Notes under the pieces: model-generated
Told to the model about the DNA's origin: nothing
The model's input: the letters and a program-made list of their open reading frames with translations, nothing else
Databases searched by the model: none
Position numbers and translations under genes: made by a program
NCBI GenBank assembly: GCA_903917705.1
Contig: CAIXBQ010000155.1
Span: 1-33,857 of the forward strand
DNA length: 33,857 bases
From: an uncultured Verrucomicrobia subdivision 3 bacterium
GTDB taxonomy: Bacteria; Verrucomicrobiota; Verrucomicrobiia; Limisphaerales; UBA11358
Direction of reading: 5' to 3'
In this document: positions 15,147 through 25,400 of the stretch, one piece after another
Layout of the letters: every line of letters starts with the position of its first letter
Position numbering within the stretch: position 1 is the stretch's first letter

Positions 15147-16400
15147 TTAGTTGCGTTTGCTCAAAACGATTTTCTCGTAGCGCTTCACTTCCGTGAGCCA
15201 CGCATCGCCGCCCGGCACGCCTTGGCTCTCGCAGTAATAATCCCAAACCGCGCCGACCGGCAGCGTCTTGGCCTCTTCCTGCAACGCGAGCCGCGTGGTG
15301 AAATCGCCCGCCGCTTCCGCCGTGCGGATCAACGGCGATTCAAGCAGCGCAATGAGCAGCGCGCGAACCATGTTGCGCGTGCCGATGGTCCAGGCCGCAA
15401 CGCGGTTAATGCTCGCGTCGAAATAATCCAGCCCGATGTGGACGCGCTTCTCAAAGCCGTTCACCGCGATTTCGCGGGCGATGGCCAGCAGGTCGTCATT
15501 CAGGACAACGACGTGATCACTGTCCCAGCGCACGCCGCGGCTGACGTGCAGCAGGATTTCCGGCAGGTATTGCAGAACGCTGGAGACCTTGTCGGCGATG
15601 CCTTCGGTCGGATGATAATGGCCGGCATCAAGCGTTAGCAGTTTCTTCCGGCTGACCGCGTAACCCAGGTAAAATTCGTGCGAGCCGACGACAAAACTCT
15701 CACTGCCGATGCCGAACAGTTTTGGCTCGACGGCGTCGAGGTTGAGCTTGGACGAAATGTGTTTTTTGAAAATCGCATCCAATGATTCCGCCAAACGAGC
15801 GCGCGGCGCGACGCGGTCGGCCGGCGTATCTTTCATGCCGTCGGGAATCCACACGTTCGTCACGCAGGTTTTGCCGAGCGCCTTGCCCATCGCCGCGCCG
15901 ATTTCGCGGCTGCGGATGCAATGCTCGATCCAAAATTTGCGGATATTCTTGTCCGTATGTGACAGCGTGAAGCCGTCCGCCGCTTTCGGATGCGAGAAGC
16001 AGGTCGGGTTGAAATCAAGGCCGAGACCGTTCTTCTTCGCCCAGGAAATCCAGTTCGCAAAATGCTTCGGCTCGATGGCGTCGCGATCCACCTTCTTGCC
16101 GCCGAATTCACCATAGAACGCGTGCAAGTTCAGCCGATGCTTGCCGGGAATCAACGAGAGGGCCTTGTCGAGGTCGGCGCGGAGTTCGTCCGGCGTCCGG
16201 GCTTTGCCGGGATAATTACCGGTGACGGCGAGGCCGTTGCCCAGCGCGCCGCCAGTATTTTCAAAGCCGCCTACGTCGTCGCCCTGCCAGCAGTGCAGCG
16301 AGATGGGAATGGTGGCGAGAGTTTTGAGCGCGCGTTCGAGGTCCACACCGACGGCGGCATAACGTTCCCCGGCTAGCAGATATGCTTTTTCAATGCTCAT
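15147..16400 (-). CDS. rhaA: L-rhamnose isomerase RhaA
   Basis: A 417-residue metal-dependent TIM-barrel enzyme converting L-rhamnose to L-rhamnulose. Length matches the E. coli RhaA type. Expected metal and substrate residues appear in order: Glu234 in [15 protein letters not shown], Asp258/His261 in [13 protein letters not shown], His285 in [15 protein letters not shown], and Asp325/Asp328 in [13 protein letters not shown]. The frame is open 52 codons upstream, but that part is the tail of the GH106 gene, so the ATG at 16400 ([15 protein letters not shown]) is used. A gap of 23 bases separates it from the rhamnosidase gene, consistent with a single transcript. Confidence 0.95.
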   Translation of the reverse strand: MSIEKAYLLAGERYAAVGVDLERALKTLATIPISLHCWQGDDVGGFENTGGALGNGLAVTGNYPGKARTPDELRADLDKALSLIPGKHRLNLHAFYGEFGGKKVDRDAIEPKHFANWISWAKKNGLGLDFNPTCFSHPKAADGFTLSHTDKNIRKFWIEHCIRSREIGAAMGKALGKTCVTNVWIPDGMKDTPADRVAPRARLAESLDAIFKKHISSKLNLDAVEPKLFGIGSESFVVGSHEFYLGYAVSRKKLLTLDAGHYHPTEGIADKVSSVLQYLPEILLHVSRGVRWDSDHVVVLNDDLLAIAREIAVNGFEKRVHIGLDYFDASINRVAAWTIGTRNMVRALLIALLESPLIRTAEAAGDFTTRLALQEEAKTLPVGAVWDYYCESQGVPGGDAWLTEVKRYEKIVLSKRN

Positions 16401-16423
16401 AATGGATTTTAGATGTATGGAAT

Positions 16424-19400
16424 TTAGCGAATCGTCACCGGCCCAATCAGCCCTGCCGGTAGAAGAGGTGAACCTCTCGTTACGGTTTGCGCCGTAATCG
16501 AAGTATGGCGCTGCTCTGCGGGCAACGCCGCGTCGCCCGCGAGCCGGTTGTTCCAAGTGTTCACGATGTCCACTTCGAGCGAGTTCGCACCGGACTTGAC
16601 GGCCGTGGTGATGTCCACGCGAAACGGCGGCTGCCAGAGCGTGCCAAGATCTTGGCCGTTCACCCGCACGACGGCGATGTCGTTGACTTTGCCGAGATCC
16701 AGCATCAGGGCCGAGCCGGACGGATGTTGTGCAGATACGTCAAATGTTTTGCGATAGGTGGCCTTGCCGGAAAAAAACTTGATGCCATCCTCGGATCGCT
16801 TCGTCCAATCGGTGAGGTCCTCGAACGCGATTTTTTCCGGGGCGCCCCAACCGGGTGCGAAGCTCACTTCCCACGGCCCGGTGATTTCCACCGGCGCAGC
16901 GGCTGACCCCGTCAGCGTTTGCGTGTGGCCGTCGGCAAACTTCAGTTCGTAAACACCCGACTGCCCGCCTTGGGCGGTGATCCGGTCATCGGCATTGCGT
17001 GTCAGTTGGAGCGGAATCGCATCCGCGCCGTCGCTAGGTTGAGGCATGGAGGCCATGAGTCGGGCAATCTCGTCCGCGCTCAGCGAACGGGAGAATTGCG
17101 CGATGTCGCCCGCTTCGCCGCGGAATGTCGAGCCGATCTGTCCCGCGCCGGAATGCACGATGTGCGTGCTTTTCAAGCCCGTCCGCGTCGGCACGCCATT
17201 CAGATACAGACTCGGCTGGCCGGCGCGATACACCACCGCCACATGCGTCCAGTTCGTGAGCGTGGTGGCCTTAACGAGCGGAGGCGCAAAATATCCCCCA
17301 CTGTGCTCGAACACGCACACACCATTGTTGCCGACGGCCAGACCGCACCCTGCATTGTTACCGCCGCCAAAACCTTCGCCATGCGGCGCGGTGAAAACAT
17401 CGTTGCGCTTCTCGGCCAAGCCCACAATGCCGTTGTTCGCCTCGCGGACGAGCGCGGTGTCATCTTCGGGCTTTACCCAGACGGCGAAGCTGAAGTTGTT
17501 CGGGGTGTCGCTGACGGTTCTGCTGACCACAGGCCTCACCGTCGTGCCGAGTATCTCCTCGCCGTTGCGGGTGACCGACACGATGCGTTCCGACTTGGGC
17601 GCAGCCTTTTCGCGGAACACTACAAACACCGAACCAGCCGGCCCGAAGGCCAAGGGCAAGCGCACCACGCCATCCGCCACGTCGTAAACCGCCGGCCGCT
17701 CGATGCGGCCGGAATCCGGCCACCACAGCTCCGGCGCACGGTCGCCAACCCGGAAGGCAGCGGTCGTCGTCAGCGATTCCGCTTTGGGATTGGCAACAAA
17801 ATAAATGTCCGCCTCATCGCTATGCCGGTGGGTGAAACCAAGATTCTTCGAGTTTTCAAAATCCCGTTTCAAACCCAGCGTGGCAAAAACGGCATCAAGA
17901 CTCCCGCCCCAGAAGACACGGCCTTTGCCGAACCGATGTTCACCCGGTTGTTTTGTGTCAGCCATGCCCCAGAGTTCACGGGCGAGTCTCTGCACTTCGG
18001 CGTCGCACTTCGGAAAATTCTCCAGGCTCGGCGACCGCGAAGGCGGCGCTCCCACGAGCGTCGCGCCAGCTTTCACCAGTTCACGGATTTTTTTCAGCAA
18101 CTCGGGCCGCATCGTCGCGGACTCCGGCAACACCAGCAGCCGGTAGCTCATGCCGTCCGGCAACACCAACCGGCCATCCTTCACCGCCAGCCGGTGTTCA
18201 ATCACGTCGGCGTTGATGTAGTCGTAGTCAAATCCCGGCGGCAGTTCCGGCGTTTGCGGACCGGCCATTTTGGGTGCGTCCTCGCTGATGAACCAAGCTA
18301 CATCCGCCACATGTTTGCCGGTCTGCAACAGCACGCTGCACCGCCGCAGATAATCAATCCACGCCTTCGATTGCTCAAACCAGGTGTTGTTGCGGTTGAA
18401 CTCCGTGCCGAAGCCTGCATTGATGCCGGGAAGTTTTTCGTTCGACGGCTGATGGATATTGACGTGGAACACGAACTGGCTGATGCCTTCGCAGAACGCC
18501 CAATCGCCGCGCGCCTTCAAGTCGCGGGGCGAGTTAGCGAACGCCGGGCCGCCCGTGAACGCCTCCGCCCACACCACGGGTTTGCCGTAGATGTTTGCCG
18601 CCGAAGACGCGTCGCGCAATTCATACCGGCCAAGGTAGCCCGTATCCCGCTTGTCCAGAAAATCGCCGTTGGCCCAGAACTCACCGCCGATCTCGTCGCA
18701 CAAACCACCATACTGCAAAAACTCCGCTGGGAAACCCCAGTGCCCGTAATTCTCCAGCCACATCTTCATTCCGCGCTCATGGCACAAGTCGCTCAGGCCG
18801 CCGACATAATCCCGCGCTACCCGGTCCGCAACCAAACGCCGCAAGTCCCAGAGAAAACGGTCCGATTGCTCCACGCTGCCAACAATACGCCCGGTCATGA
18901 CCGGCAGGAAACGCAGCGGATTGTAACCGTAGCGCTTCTGAAAATCCGCCGCGAAGCCGTCGGTCCAATTCTCCGGGCCAGTCTCATAGCTGTCGGCCAC
19001 GACGTGCTTCCAAGATTTGCGATCCGCCGCCGGCAGCCGGTTGAGCAGATTGCCGACATACGCGTCGAAGTGCGCCCGCAACGGGACCCGATTCATTTTG
19101 TCCACTTCCAAACCGGTCGCTTCCGGCGGTGCCGGTCCGTTCTTCGTGCCGGTTGGCGTCAGCGCCGTGCGCAACACGATCCAATCGCCCGCTGGCACAT
19201 CCCAGCGCAACGTCCCATCCGCCGCCATGAGCTTGGTAAGATTGCGCACCGCGTCCGGTTTGACCGTTAAACCGGCCGCATTCGGTTCGACTTCGCCGGA
19301 CCAGGTATAAAAATCATAAAGCGGATGGGGATCCTGACACACCTTTTGCAACGATTTCTCCGCAAAACTTTCCACGCGTGCCGCCGGCGAGAGCTGGATA

Positions 19401-20215
19401 TCGCCGAGTTCGCAGGCCCTTGAGAATTTCAACTGGAAAAATCGCGCCGTGGTGGCCGGAAAAGTCGCCGCGATCGGCGCGAGCGGCACCGGCCCCACGC
19501 TGACACCGAGGTTGTGCCGGTCAATCATGAACGTTTTCACCGTCCGATATTGCTGCCCGTCGTCCGACGCCAACAGCTCGGCTTTGACGTTCACCTCTTT
19601 GGTGGGCAGCACCGTCACGCTCCGCGCCGTAAAGGGTGATGCCATCTCGAATGTCACCAGCGTTGGCGTGCGCGAGGTTATCTTCGCCCATTCGCCTTCG
19701 CCGGCCGGCGCGGGAAACGCCAGCACCACCAGATCTTGAAACTCACCCGTCGGCAACGGCAGCTTGCCTTCGAAATGTTGCGGCCCGTGTAGGCGCAGCT
19801 CCGGCATGGTGACGTAGCGCATGGCCTGCGAAGGTTTCACCCACGGCCCGCCCGACTGACTCCAGCCGGGCGAGTTGAACAAGCCAATGTCTACTCCGAT
19901 CCGCGTGCCTTCGCGCATCGCGTGTTCGATAAAACCCCACCATTCATCCGTGAGCGCCTTGGACGCATTGGTCGCGGGCGTGCCGCTCTGGCCGCTGATG
20001 ACGCCGATGTAACCTTCGCCGATGCCCACGCGCTTCATCGCTTCGAGATCGCTTGTGATGCCTTCCTTCGAGATCTGGCCGTCCATCCAATACCAGTAGC
20101 AGCGCGGCTTGGTGTGGTCGGGCGGATTGACAAAATCGGATTCCAGCGAGCCGGCCCGGGCCGAAGCGACGAGCGAAGCCGCCGCGAGGGCGAATAGTAG
20201 TTTGGTGCTTTTCAT
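16424..20215 (-). CDS. secreted GH106 alpha-L-rhamnosidase with LamG-like insert
   Basis: A 1263-residue exported enzyme beginning [21 protein letters not shown], a signal peptide. The GH106 opening ([20 protein letters not shown], then [16 protein letters not shown]) is clear. Conserved catalytic-site candidates are Glu411 in [13 protein letters not shown] and Glu551 in [10 protein letters not shown]. Residues about 907-1055 form a concanavalin/LamG-like jelly-roll ([32 protein letters not shown]) inserted before the C-terminal beta-sandwich ([20 protein letters not shown]). It should release L-rhamnose for the adjacent rhaA-rhaT-rhaM-rhaB genes. An upstream in-frame ATG exists at 20284, but it would put the signal peptide 23 residues inside. 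Confidence in the family is high; the exact linkage cleaved is unknown. Confidence 0.9.
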   Translation of the reverse strand: MKSTKLLFALAAASLVASARAGSLESDFVNPPDHTKPRCYWYWMDGQISKEGITSDLEAMKRVGIGEGYIGVISGQSGTPATNASKALTDEWWGFIEHAMREGTRIGVDIGLFNSPGWSQSGGPWVKPSQAMRYVTMPELRLHGPQHFEGKLPLPTGEFQDLVVLAFPAPAGEGEWAKITSRTPTLVTFEMASPFTARSVTVLPTKEVNVKAELLASDDGQQYRTVKTFMIDRHNLGVSVGPVPLAPIAATFPATTARFFQLKFSRACELGDIQLSPAARVESFAEKSLQKVCQDPHPLYDFYTWSGEVEPNAAGLTVKPDAVRNLTKLMAADGTLRWDVPAGDWIVLRTALTPTGTKNGPAPPEATGLEVDKMNRVPLRAHFDAYVGNLLNRLPAADRKSWKHVVADSYETGPENWTDGFAADFQKRYGYNPLRFLPVMTGRIVGSVEQSDRFLWDLRRLVADRVARDYVGGLSDLCHERGMKMWLENYGHWGFPAEFLQYGGLCDEIGGEFWANGDFLDKRDTGYLGRYELRDASSAANIYGKPVVWAEAFTGGPAFANSPRDLKARGDWAFCEGISQFVFHVNIHQPSNEKLPGINAGFGTEFNRNNTWFEQSKAWIDYLRRCSVLLQTGKHVADVAWFISEDAPKMAGPQTPELPPGFDYDYINADVIEHRLAVKDGRLVLPDGMSYRLLVLPESATMRPELLKKIRELVKAGATLVGAPPSRSPSLENFPKCDAEVQRLARELWGMADTKQPGEHRFGKGRVFWGGSLDAVFATLGLKRDFENSKNLGFTHRHSDEADIYFVANPKAESLTTTAAFRVGDRAPELWWPDSGRIERPAVYDVADGVVRLPLAFGPAGSVFVVFREKAAPKSERIVSVTRNGEEILGTTVRPVVSRTVSDTPNNFSFAVWVKPEDDTALVREANNGIVGLAEKRNDVFTAPHGEGFGGGNNAGCGLAVGNNGVCVFEHSGGYFAPPLVKATTLTNWTHVAVVYRAGQPSLYLNGVPTRTGLKSTHIVHSGAGQIGSTFRGEAGDIAQFSRSLSADEIARLMASMPQPSDGADAIPLQLTRNADDRITAQGGQSGVYELKFADGHTQTLTGSAAAPVEITGPWEVSFAPGWGAPEKIAFEDLTDWTKRSEDGIKFFSGKATYRKTFDVSAQHPSGSALMLDLGKVNDIAVVRVNGQDLGTLWQPPFRVDITTAVKSGANSLEVDIVNTWNNRLAGDAALPAEQRHTSITAQTVTRGSPLLPAGLIGPVTIR

Positions 20216-20229
20216 AAGTTTTGGCTGGT

Positions 20230-20616
20230 TCAAATGACAACCGTCATCGCCGCGCGCAGTCTCGTTTCCGAGTCGATGTGCCAATAGCCGTATTCTAGCT
20301 GAAAAAATACCAACGTGTAAGGCGGTGTCAGCGTCGTGTTGATGAGCAGCACCTCGAATGCCTTCCCGGCTTCATCAAGTTTTGCGATGACCCCGCTCGT
20401 TCTGAGCACTGCGTGGGTGAGTCGCCTTCTCGGTGCTGAAGAAACTCTGGCGATCTCGTCACGAGAGTGCGGTAGGTGTTTATTTTTTGATCGCGCGTCA
20501 ATATCCAAGTGATTCTCCCCGTAATCGCAGCGCAGTCCTCCTGGCGCAACAGCTGCGTGACAATTTAAACCAGGAATCAAGCTGGGGAACAGGCAGGTCA
20601 TGCAAATCAACTTCAT
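20230..20616 (-). pseudogene. degenerate remnant, probably of a GH78 alpha-L-rhamnosidase
   Basis: The open frame (128 codons) begins with a signal-peptide-like MKLICMTCLFPSLIPGLNCHAA and then LRCDYGEN, which resembles the 'LRCEY.ENPLGID' start of secreted GH78 rhamnosidases. A neighbouring frame over the same DNA (about 20400-20520) reads RITWILTRDQKINTYRTLV followed by TRSPEFLQHREGD. This resembles the next GH78 block (RLSW..., QTAYRVLVASSPELL). The homology therefore changes frame, which indicates a small deletion or frameshift. The rest of the gene has been lost. The remaining C-terminal part is unrecognised. It could alternatively be a small unrelated secreted protein. Confidence 0.5.
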
Positions 20617-20641
20617 CCGGATCTTTATGGCACTTCGATTT

Positions 20642-22447
20642 CTAGCTTCCACTTAAAGACGGGACGGGCTTTGCTTGCTTCATCCGTTCGAGAATCTCAA
20701 AGCGCGGATCGGTATCGGCGCGGCGGATGGCTCGTCTATCACCAAGATATTGTTTGCGCAGGTCCACGAATGGCCGGGCGCGCACTTCCTTGGCCGGATC
20801 GTAATCCGGGTTCAGGGCGGGCAGGTATTTGACCGCGACGTTTTTATCGAGCCAGTCATTGAGCTTGCGGAACAGGCGGACGGCTTTCTCCGGCTGTTGC
20901 GCGGAGAGGTCGTCGCGCTCGAAGGGATCCTTGGCGATATTGTAAAGCTTCATCACGCCAGACCAATCGAACATCAGCTTCCAATCCCCCTCGCGGATGG
21001 TCGAGTGCGGGGCCGCCGGCTGACCGTCGTCCGGGTTCTTGACGATCACGTTGAAAGGGTAGTGCCAGTAGAACGTGTCGCGCGGATAACCGCGCTTCTT
21101 GTTGGCTGGGTCGGCGAACAGGGGAACCAGACTGCGACCATCAATATTCTTCTGCATAGAAGTTTTCTGACCCGCCAACTCCAGAAAAGTCGGGAAAAGG
21201 TCGCTATAATCAACCGGCACCTCGCACCATTGTCCGGCAGGCACACGGCCGGGTGCGCGGAAGACCAGCGGCACGCGGATGCCGCCCTCGAATTGCAACG
21301 CCTTGCCACCTTTGAACGGGGCATTGCAGGTGGCGGCCGGGTCGGTATAGGTCACGCCCCCATTGTCGCTCATAAAGACCATGATTGTATTGGTATCGAG
21401 TCCGGAGGTGGCGAGGGCTTCCATGATGCGACCAACCGAATCATCGAGCCGTTTAAGCATGCCGGCGTAAGGGGCGTTGGTATGACCGTTCCAACCCCGG
21501 GTGGGCTTGCTTTCAAAGTGTTTGATGTCATCGGCCGGCGACTGAAACGGCGCATGCACGGCAAAGTGGCAAAGGTAGAGGAAGAACGGCTTTTTCGCTC
21601 CGTCCGCAGGTTCACCGGCGTGCTCCCTGATGAAGCGGACGGCGTGTTCGGTTAGTTCATCGGTAAGATACTCGTGCCCTAGTTTGTCGCCCGACTTGCC
21701 CTGCAGCAATTCGGGCTGCGGCATCTTCGGATAAAGGAGCTTCCGGTTGTCCCAGCCTGGCTGCCAGTTGAAATATGGGGAAGAGCCTTCGTCGAAATAC
21801 GCGATCTCCTCGAACCCCTGGTCGTGGGGTTGCCAACCCCGCGAGCCGTGTCCGCCGAGATGCCATTTGCCAATGAACGCCGACTCGTAGCCTTTCAGCG
21901 CCTCAGCGATTGTGACTTCGTCGCGACCCAGATCGCCGGGCTGGCCGGCGGGCAAGGCGTCCAGCGTGGTGCCATTGAGCAGGGCTTGGGGGATTTTGAT
22001 GTTCGGGTCGGGCCACTCGATTGCATCCTGGCTGATATAACCTGGCGGCGGCGGCACGGCCTGGTTGTAGAACGTGCGCACCGTCCAACCCACGGCGGTG
22101 GTTAAACCTATTCGCGCCGCATTCCTCCCGGTCAGAATGCCCGACCGGGTGGGCGAACAAAGCGGGCAGGCGTAGGCCTGCGCGAAAGCCGTGCCCTCGC
22201 GCACCAGCCGGTCGAGGTGCGGCGTTTCATAGAACATCTGCGCCGGTTTCGCACCGGTGAACCGCGCGGCGTATGCGTTCACGTCTACGATCCCCAGGTC
22301 GTCGGCGAGGATGAAAACGATGTTGGGTTTGGTGGCGGGTGTCCTTTCCGCTGCAATGAGTGATCCGCCGCACAGACCAAGCAAGGCCAGAACAAGGCTG
22401 ATTTGTTGCTGATTTCGGATTGCTTTCATTTTAAGTGATGAGCTCAT
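20642..22447 (-). CDS. secreted type I (S1 family) sulfatase
   Basis: A 601-residue exported arylsulfatase-fold enzyme that hydrolyses sulfate esters, here most likely on a polysaccharide. A hydrophobic signal segment (about 15-33) precedes the metal-binding NIVFILADDLG. The catalytic cysteine Cys97 lies in C-S-P-T-R followed by SGILTGR, the C-x-P-x-R motif converted to formylglycine. Further signatures are ESAFIGKWHLGG and VFMSDNGG, plus GIRVPLVFRAPG. The maturase is not in the window. The start overlaps the upstream gene's stop as ATGA (22444-22447); a second Met six codons in is possible. Its position between the GH99-like and GH106 genes suggests a sulfated rhamnose-containing substrate. 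Confidence 0.92.
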   Translation of the reverse strand: MSSSLKMKAIRNQQQISLVLALLGLCGGSLIAAERTPATKPNIVFILADDLGIVDVNAYAARFTGAKPAQMFYETPHLDRLVREGTAFAQAYACPLCSPTRSGILTGRNAARIGLTTAVGWTVRTFYNQAVPPPPGYISQDAIEWPDPNIKIPQALLNGTTLDALPAGQPGDLGRDEVTIAEALKGYESAFIGKWHLGGHGSRGWQPHDQGFEEIAYFDEGSSPYFNWQPGWDNRKLLYPKMPQPELLQGKSGDKLGHEYLTDELTEHAVRFIREHAGEPADGAKKPFFLYLCHFAVHAPFQSPADDIKHFESKPTRGWNGHTNAPYAGMLKRLDDSVGRIMEALATSGLDTNTIMVFMSDNGGVTYTDPAATCNAPFKGGKALQFEGGIRVPLVFRAPGRVPAGQWCEVPVDYSDLFPTFLELAGQKTSMQKNIDGRSLVPLFADPANKKRGYPRDTFYWHYPFNVIVKNPDDGQPAAPHSTIREGDWKLMFDWSGVMKLYNIAKDPFERDDLSAQQPEKAVRLFRKLNDWLDKNVAVKYLPALNPDYDPAKEVRARPFVDLRKQYLGDRRAIRRADTDPRFEILERMKQAKPVPSLSGS

Positions 22448-25400
22448 GGAGCTTTGATTAGACGGTAAAACACCGAACCATTGGTCGGTGTAATTGGAAT
22501 CAGAATCGCATTTGAAATGACGCCCGCCACGTCAACCCAGTTGGAAGTGAGTCCGACTGTTGGGGGGTTGGTCTGGCCTTGCAATGTCCATCCGGAATAA
22601 CTGAGTGGCCAAATGATCTCAACAAATCCAAGGCTGACGGTGCTCGACAGGGAGGGGAGCGCCACCACGGCAATGGTCCCATCCATTGCGAGGCGCGCGG
22701 TTTCCCAATAGAGCCCCGCTGGCAGCGGAGGCAGGTTGATATTGGTGAAGCTGCCGGCATAGCCGGGGGAGCTGAACAGCTTGAACGTGTCGCCCGCAGC
22801 CAGGGCTCCGCCAAGATTGGTCACGGCCAGAGTGCCGCCGAAATTCAACGTGCTGCCGCCGACAAGCTGGTCGTTGGTCGCCAGGCTGCCGATTTTTTGA
22901 ATTTCAAAAGCGCAGATGCCAGCCAGCGAAACTGCGCCGGTCACGGTGAGGCTGCCCATCCCACCGCCCGGCGCGAGCGTGCCGCCGCGGTTCACAGTAA
23001 GTGGGCCGAGAATGCGCCCATTGCCGCTGACCGTGCCACCGTTGGTGACCATAGCGCTGCCCTGTAAAATGCCGTTGGCCACAAACTTTCCGCCCGCGAC
23101 GACAATATTGGGAAACACATAGCTGTTCACTGTCAGGGTGCCGTCACCTGCCTTGGTCAAGGAGCAGGAGCCGACGCTGTTGTAAAACTGGAAATTCTGC
23201 GTAAGCAGCGCGCCGGCCGAGACACTGACGACCGAATCGCCGTCCAGAGCGATGTGCTGGTTGAGGGAGGAGTTGCCGCTGATGGCTCGGAACACCCCAT
23301 TGTCATCCGGCCCTTTGCCAAGAATGTGAAAATGCTCGGCCAGGTTCAGATTGCCATTGAGTTCCACTGCGGCGTTGCTGCCGACCAGGGTCCAGGTCAG
23401 CCCGCTGAAACCGCCCTGGCCGAGCGCAGCGGAGTTTTGAATCCGCACAATCCCACCGTTGATTTGCCAGGGGCCGGCAAAATTGTTGGAAGCCGTCAGC
23501 ACCAGCGTGCCGCTGCCGTTCTTGATCACGGAACCAGTCCCACTGATTTGGCCGGAAAAGGTGGTGCTGAGGTTATTGCTGCCGAGTGTGAGGGAATTAG
23601 TGGCGAGATTCACCCAGCCACCCAGGCTGCCGCCACCCGCAAGAGCGCCGATGGTTTCGCTGGTGTCGAGCCGAAGCAACGCGCCGGCGGCGTTCGCCAA
23701 GGTGACGGTGCTCGCGTCGGGGACGGCGCTACCGTTGGTCAGAGCCAGCAGACCCCCGTTGAGATTAAGCTGGCCCGTGAAGGTGTCAATGCCGCCCAGC
23801 ACCAATGTCCCGAAGCCGTCCTTATTCAGATCCCCGGTGCCGGTTACGGCTCCGTTCACGGCCAGGATGCGACTGTTCGTGACATTCCAACTTTGTGTCG
23901 AGCCAAGGCTGATATTGTGATTAAGGGTCAGATTTTGCGATGCAATGGACATGTCAATACCACCCGCACCCAGAGTGAGGATGTTGGCGCCATTGATGGT
24001 AACTGGCCCACCGGGGTTGAACACCTGCAACCCGTTCCAGCCGATGTCGGCGCCGAGAAGAGTCGAGTTGGGAGCGATAACCGTGCTCTCCCAGCGGGCG
24101 GTGTTGTTCGTGGTGGGGGGCAAGCCGCCTATCCAACTTTGGCCATAGCGCAGCGAGGTTGTATTGTTCGCCTTGACGAGCACACCGGCTGCCGACACGC
24201 CGGTCACCTGGAAGTCATCAATCCAGAGGAATTGGCTGGTCTTGTTTAGGGGTGCGCCGTTAATTTTGAAAATAAATCCGTTGGTAAAGAACTGCGCGTT
24301 GGTGCCGGTGTTGTAGCGCACGTCGGTGAAGTAGAGCCAGACGTCCTGCCGTTCGTTGTAACCCCAGCTCTGTCCGGTGGGGTAATACTCATCGCGACCT
24401 AGATTTCGGATCGTGACCCAGCCGTTGGTGCCGAGATAGGAAACCGTCACGCCGGTGGCACTGGTAACGCCGTGCAATTTATAGCGGAACGACACGCGCA
24501 AGCTGGAACAGCCGCTGGGATCCAGTGGCATCTGGAGCGCTCCATTGCCGCTCCCGTGGCTTAGGTTGCACTCGGCACAGTGATTGGAGGAATAAAACGT
24601 GGTGTTCACCAGATCCCAACGGCTGTCCGCCGCCCATGCCCCGGACCACGCGGCCTGCTTGCCGCTTTCAAAGTCGTCGCTGGCGAGCGTGACCTGGGTT
24701 TGCCCCGTTGTCTGGTAGCGATAATTAAATCGGCGATCGGGCGCGCTGTCGCCGTTGATCCCGAAATCGCTGATGTCGTTCGTCTGATAATTATCCGCCC
24801 AATGAAAATCAAACGTCACGGGATCATTCGTCAGGCCGAGCGGGGCGCGCGGAATAGCGAGCATGAGTTGGTTGCCCGTGACCTTGTAGCCGATGTCACT
24901 GCGCACCGACGTCCAATTCCAATTCGTGCCCAAGTTCTGGCTCAGCATCGTCGTGGTAGTGCCCACGCCGCCGAGGTTGACGGCGTAATCGTAACCTTCC
25001 CAGCCGGTGGCGTGTTTCTGGTCGGTGTCGAGGAACAGCACCATCCAGTTGCTGCCGGCGGGAGCGGTGATGTTCGAGTTGCACTGGGCGAGAAAGTAGA
25101 GGTAGGAGACGTCGCTGGCCACTTTCAGCACGGTAAAATCATTGCGGCCGGTGAGGTTGGAGTAATTGCCATTCTGGGCGACGGCGGAGGGATAGTTGCG
25201 CCAGACGGTGTCGTTGGCGGCGTCAAAGAACGTCGTCGTCACGTTGGTCCAATCGCTGAAGTCTCCCCCCAGATTGATGCTTTGCGGCGCACCGGCGGCG
25301 GGAGTTGCGCGGACGCCCTTGCGCAGGCGATTTTGGGCGGTCATTTGGAAGTAATACGCATCCGCGTGGCCGCCGCGCATCGGCTCAATATCGCGGCTGT

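Noticed and set aside
16401-16556. 52-codon N-terminal extension of rhaA
   Set aside because: It lies inside the GH106 coding end and does not resemble rhamnose isomerase. The ATG at 16400 gives the standard length.
16919-19270. Long plus-strand open frame (783 codons) opposite the GH106 gene
   Set aside because: It is the antisense of a well-supported GH106 gene, is rich in Arg and His, and shows no recognisable domain. It is a GC-rich shadow frame.
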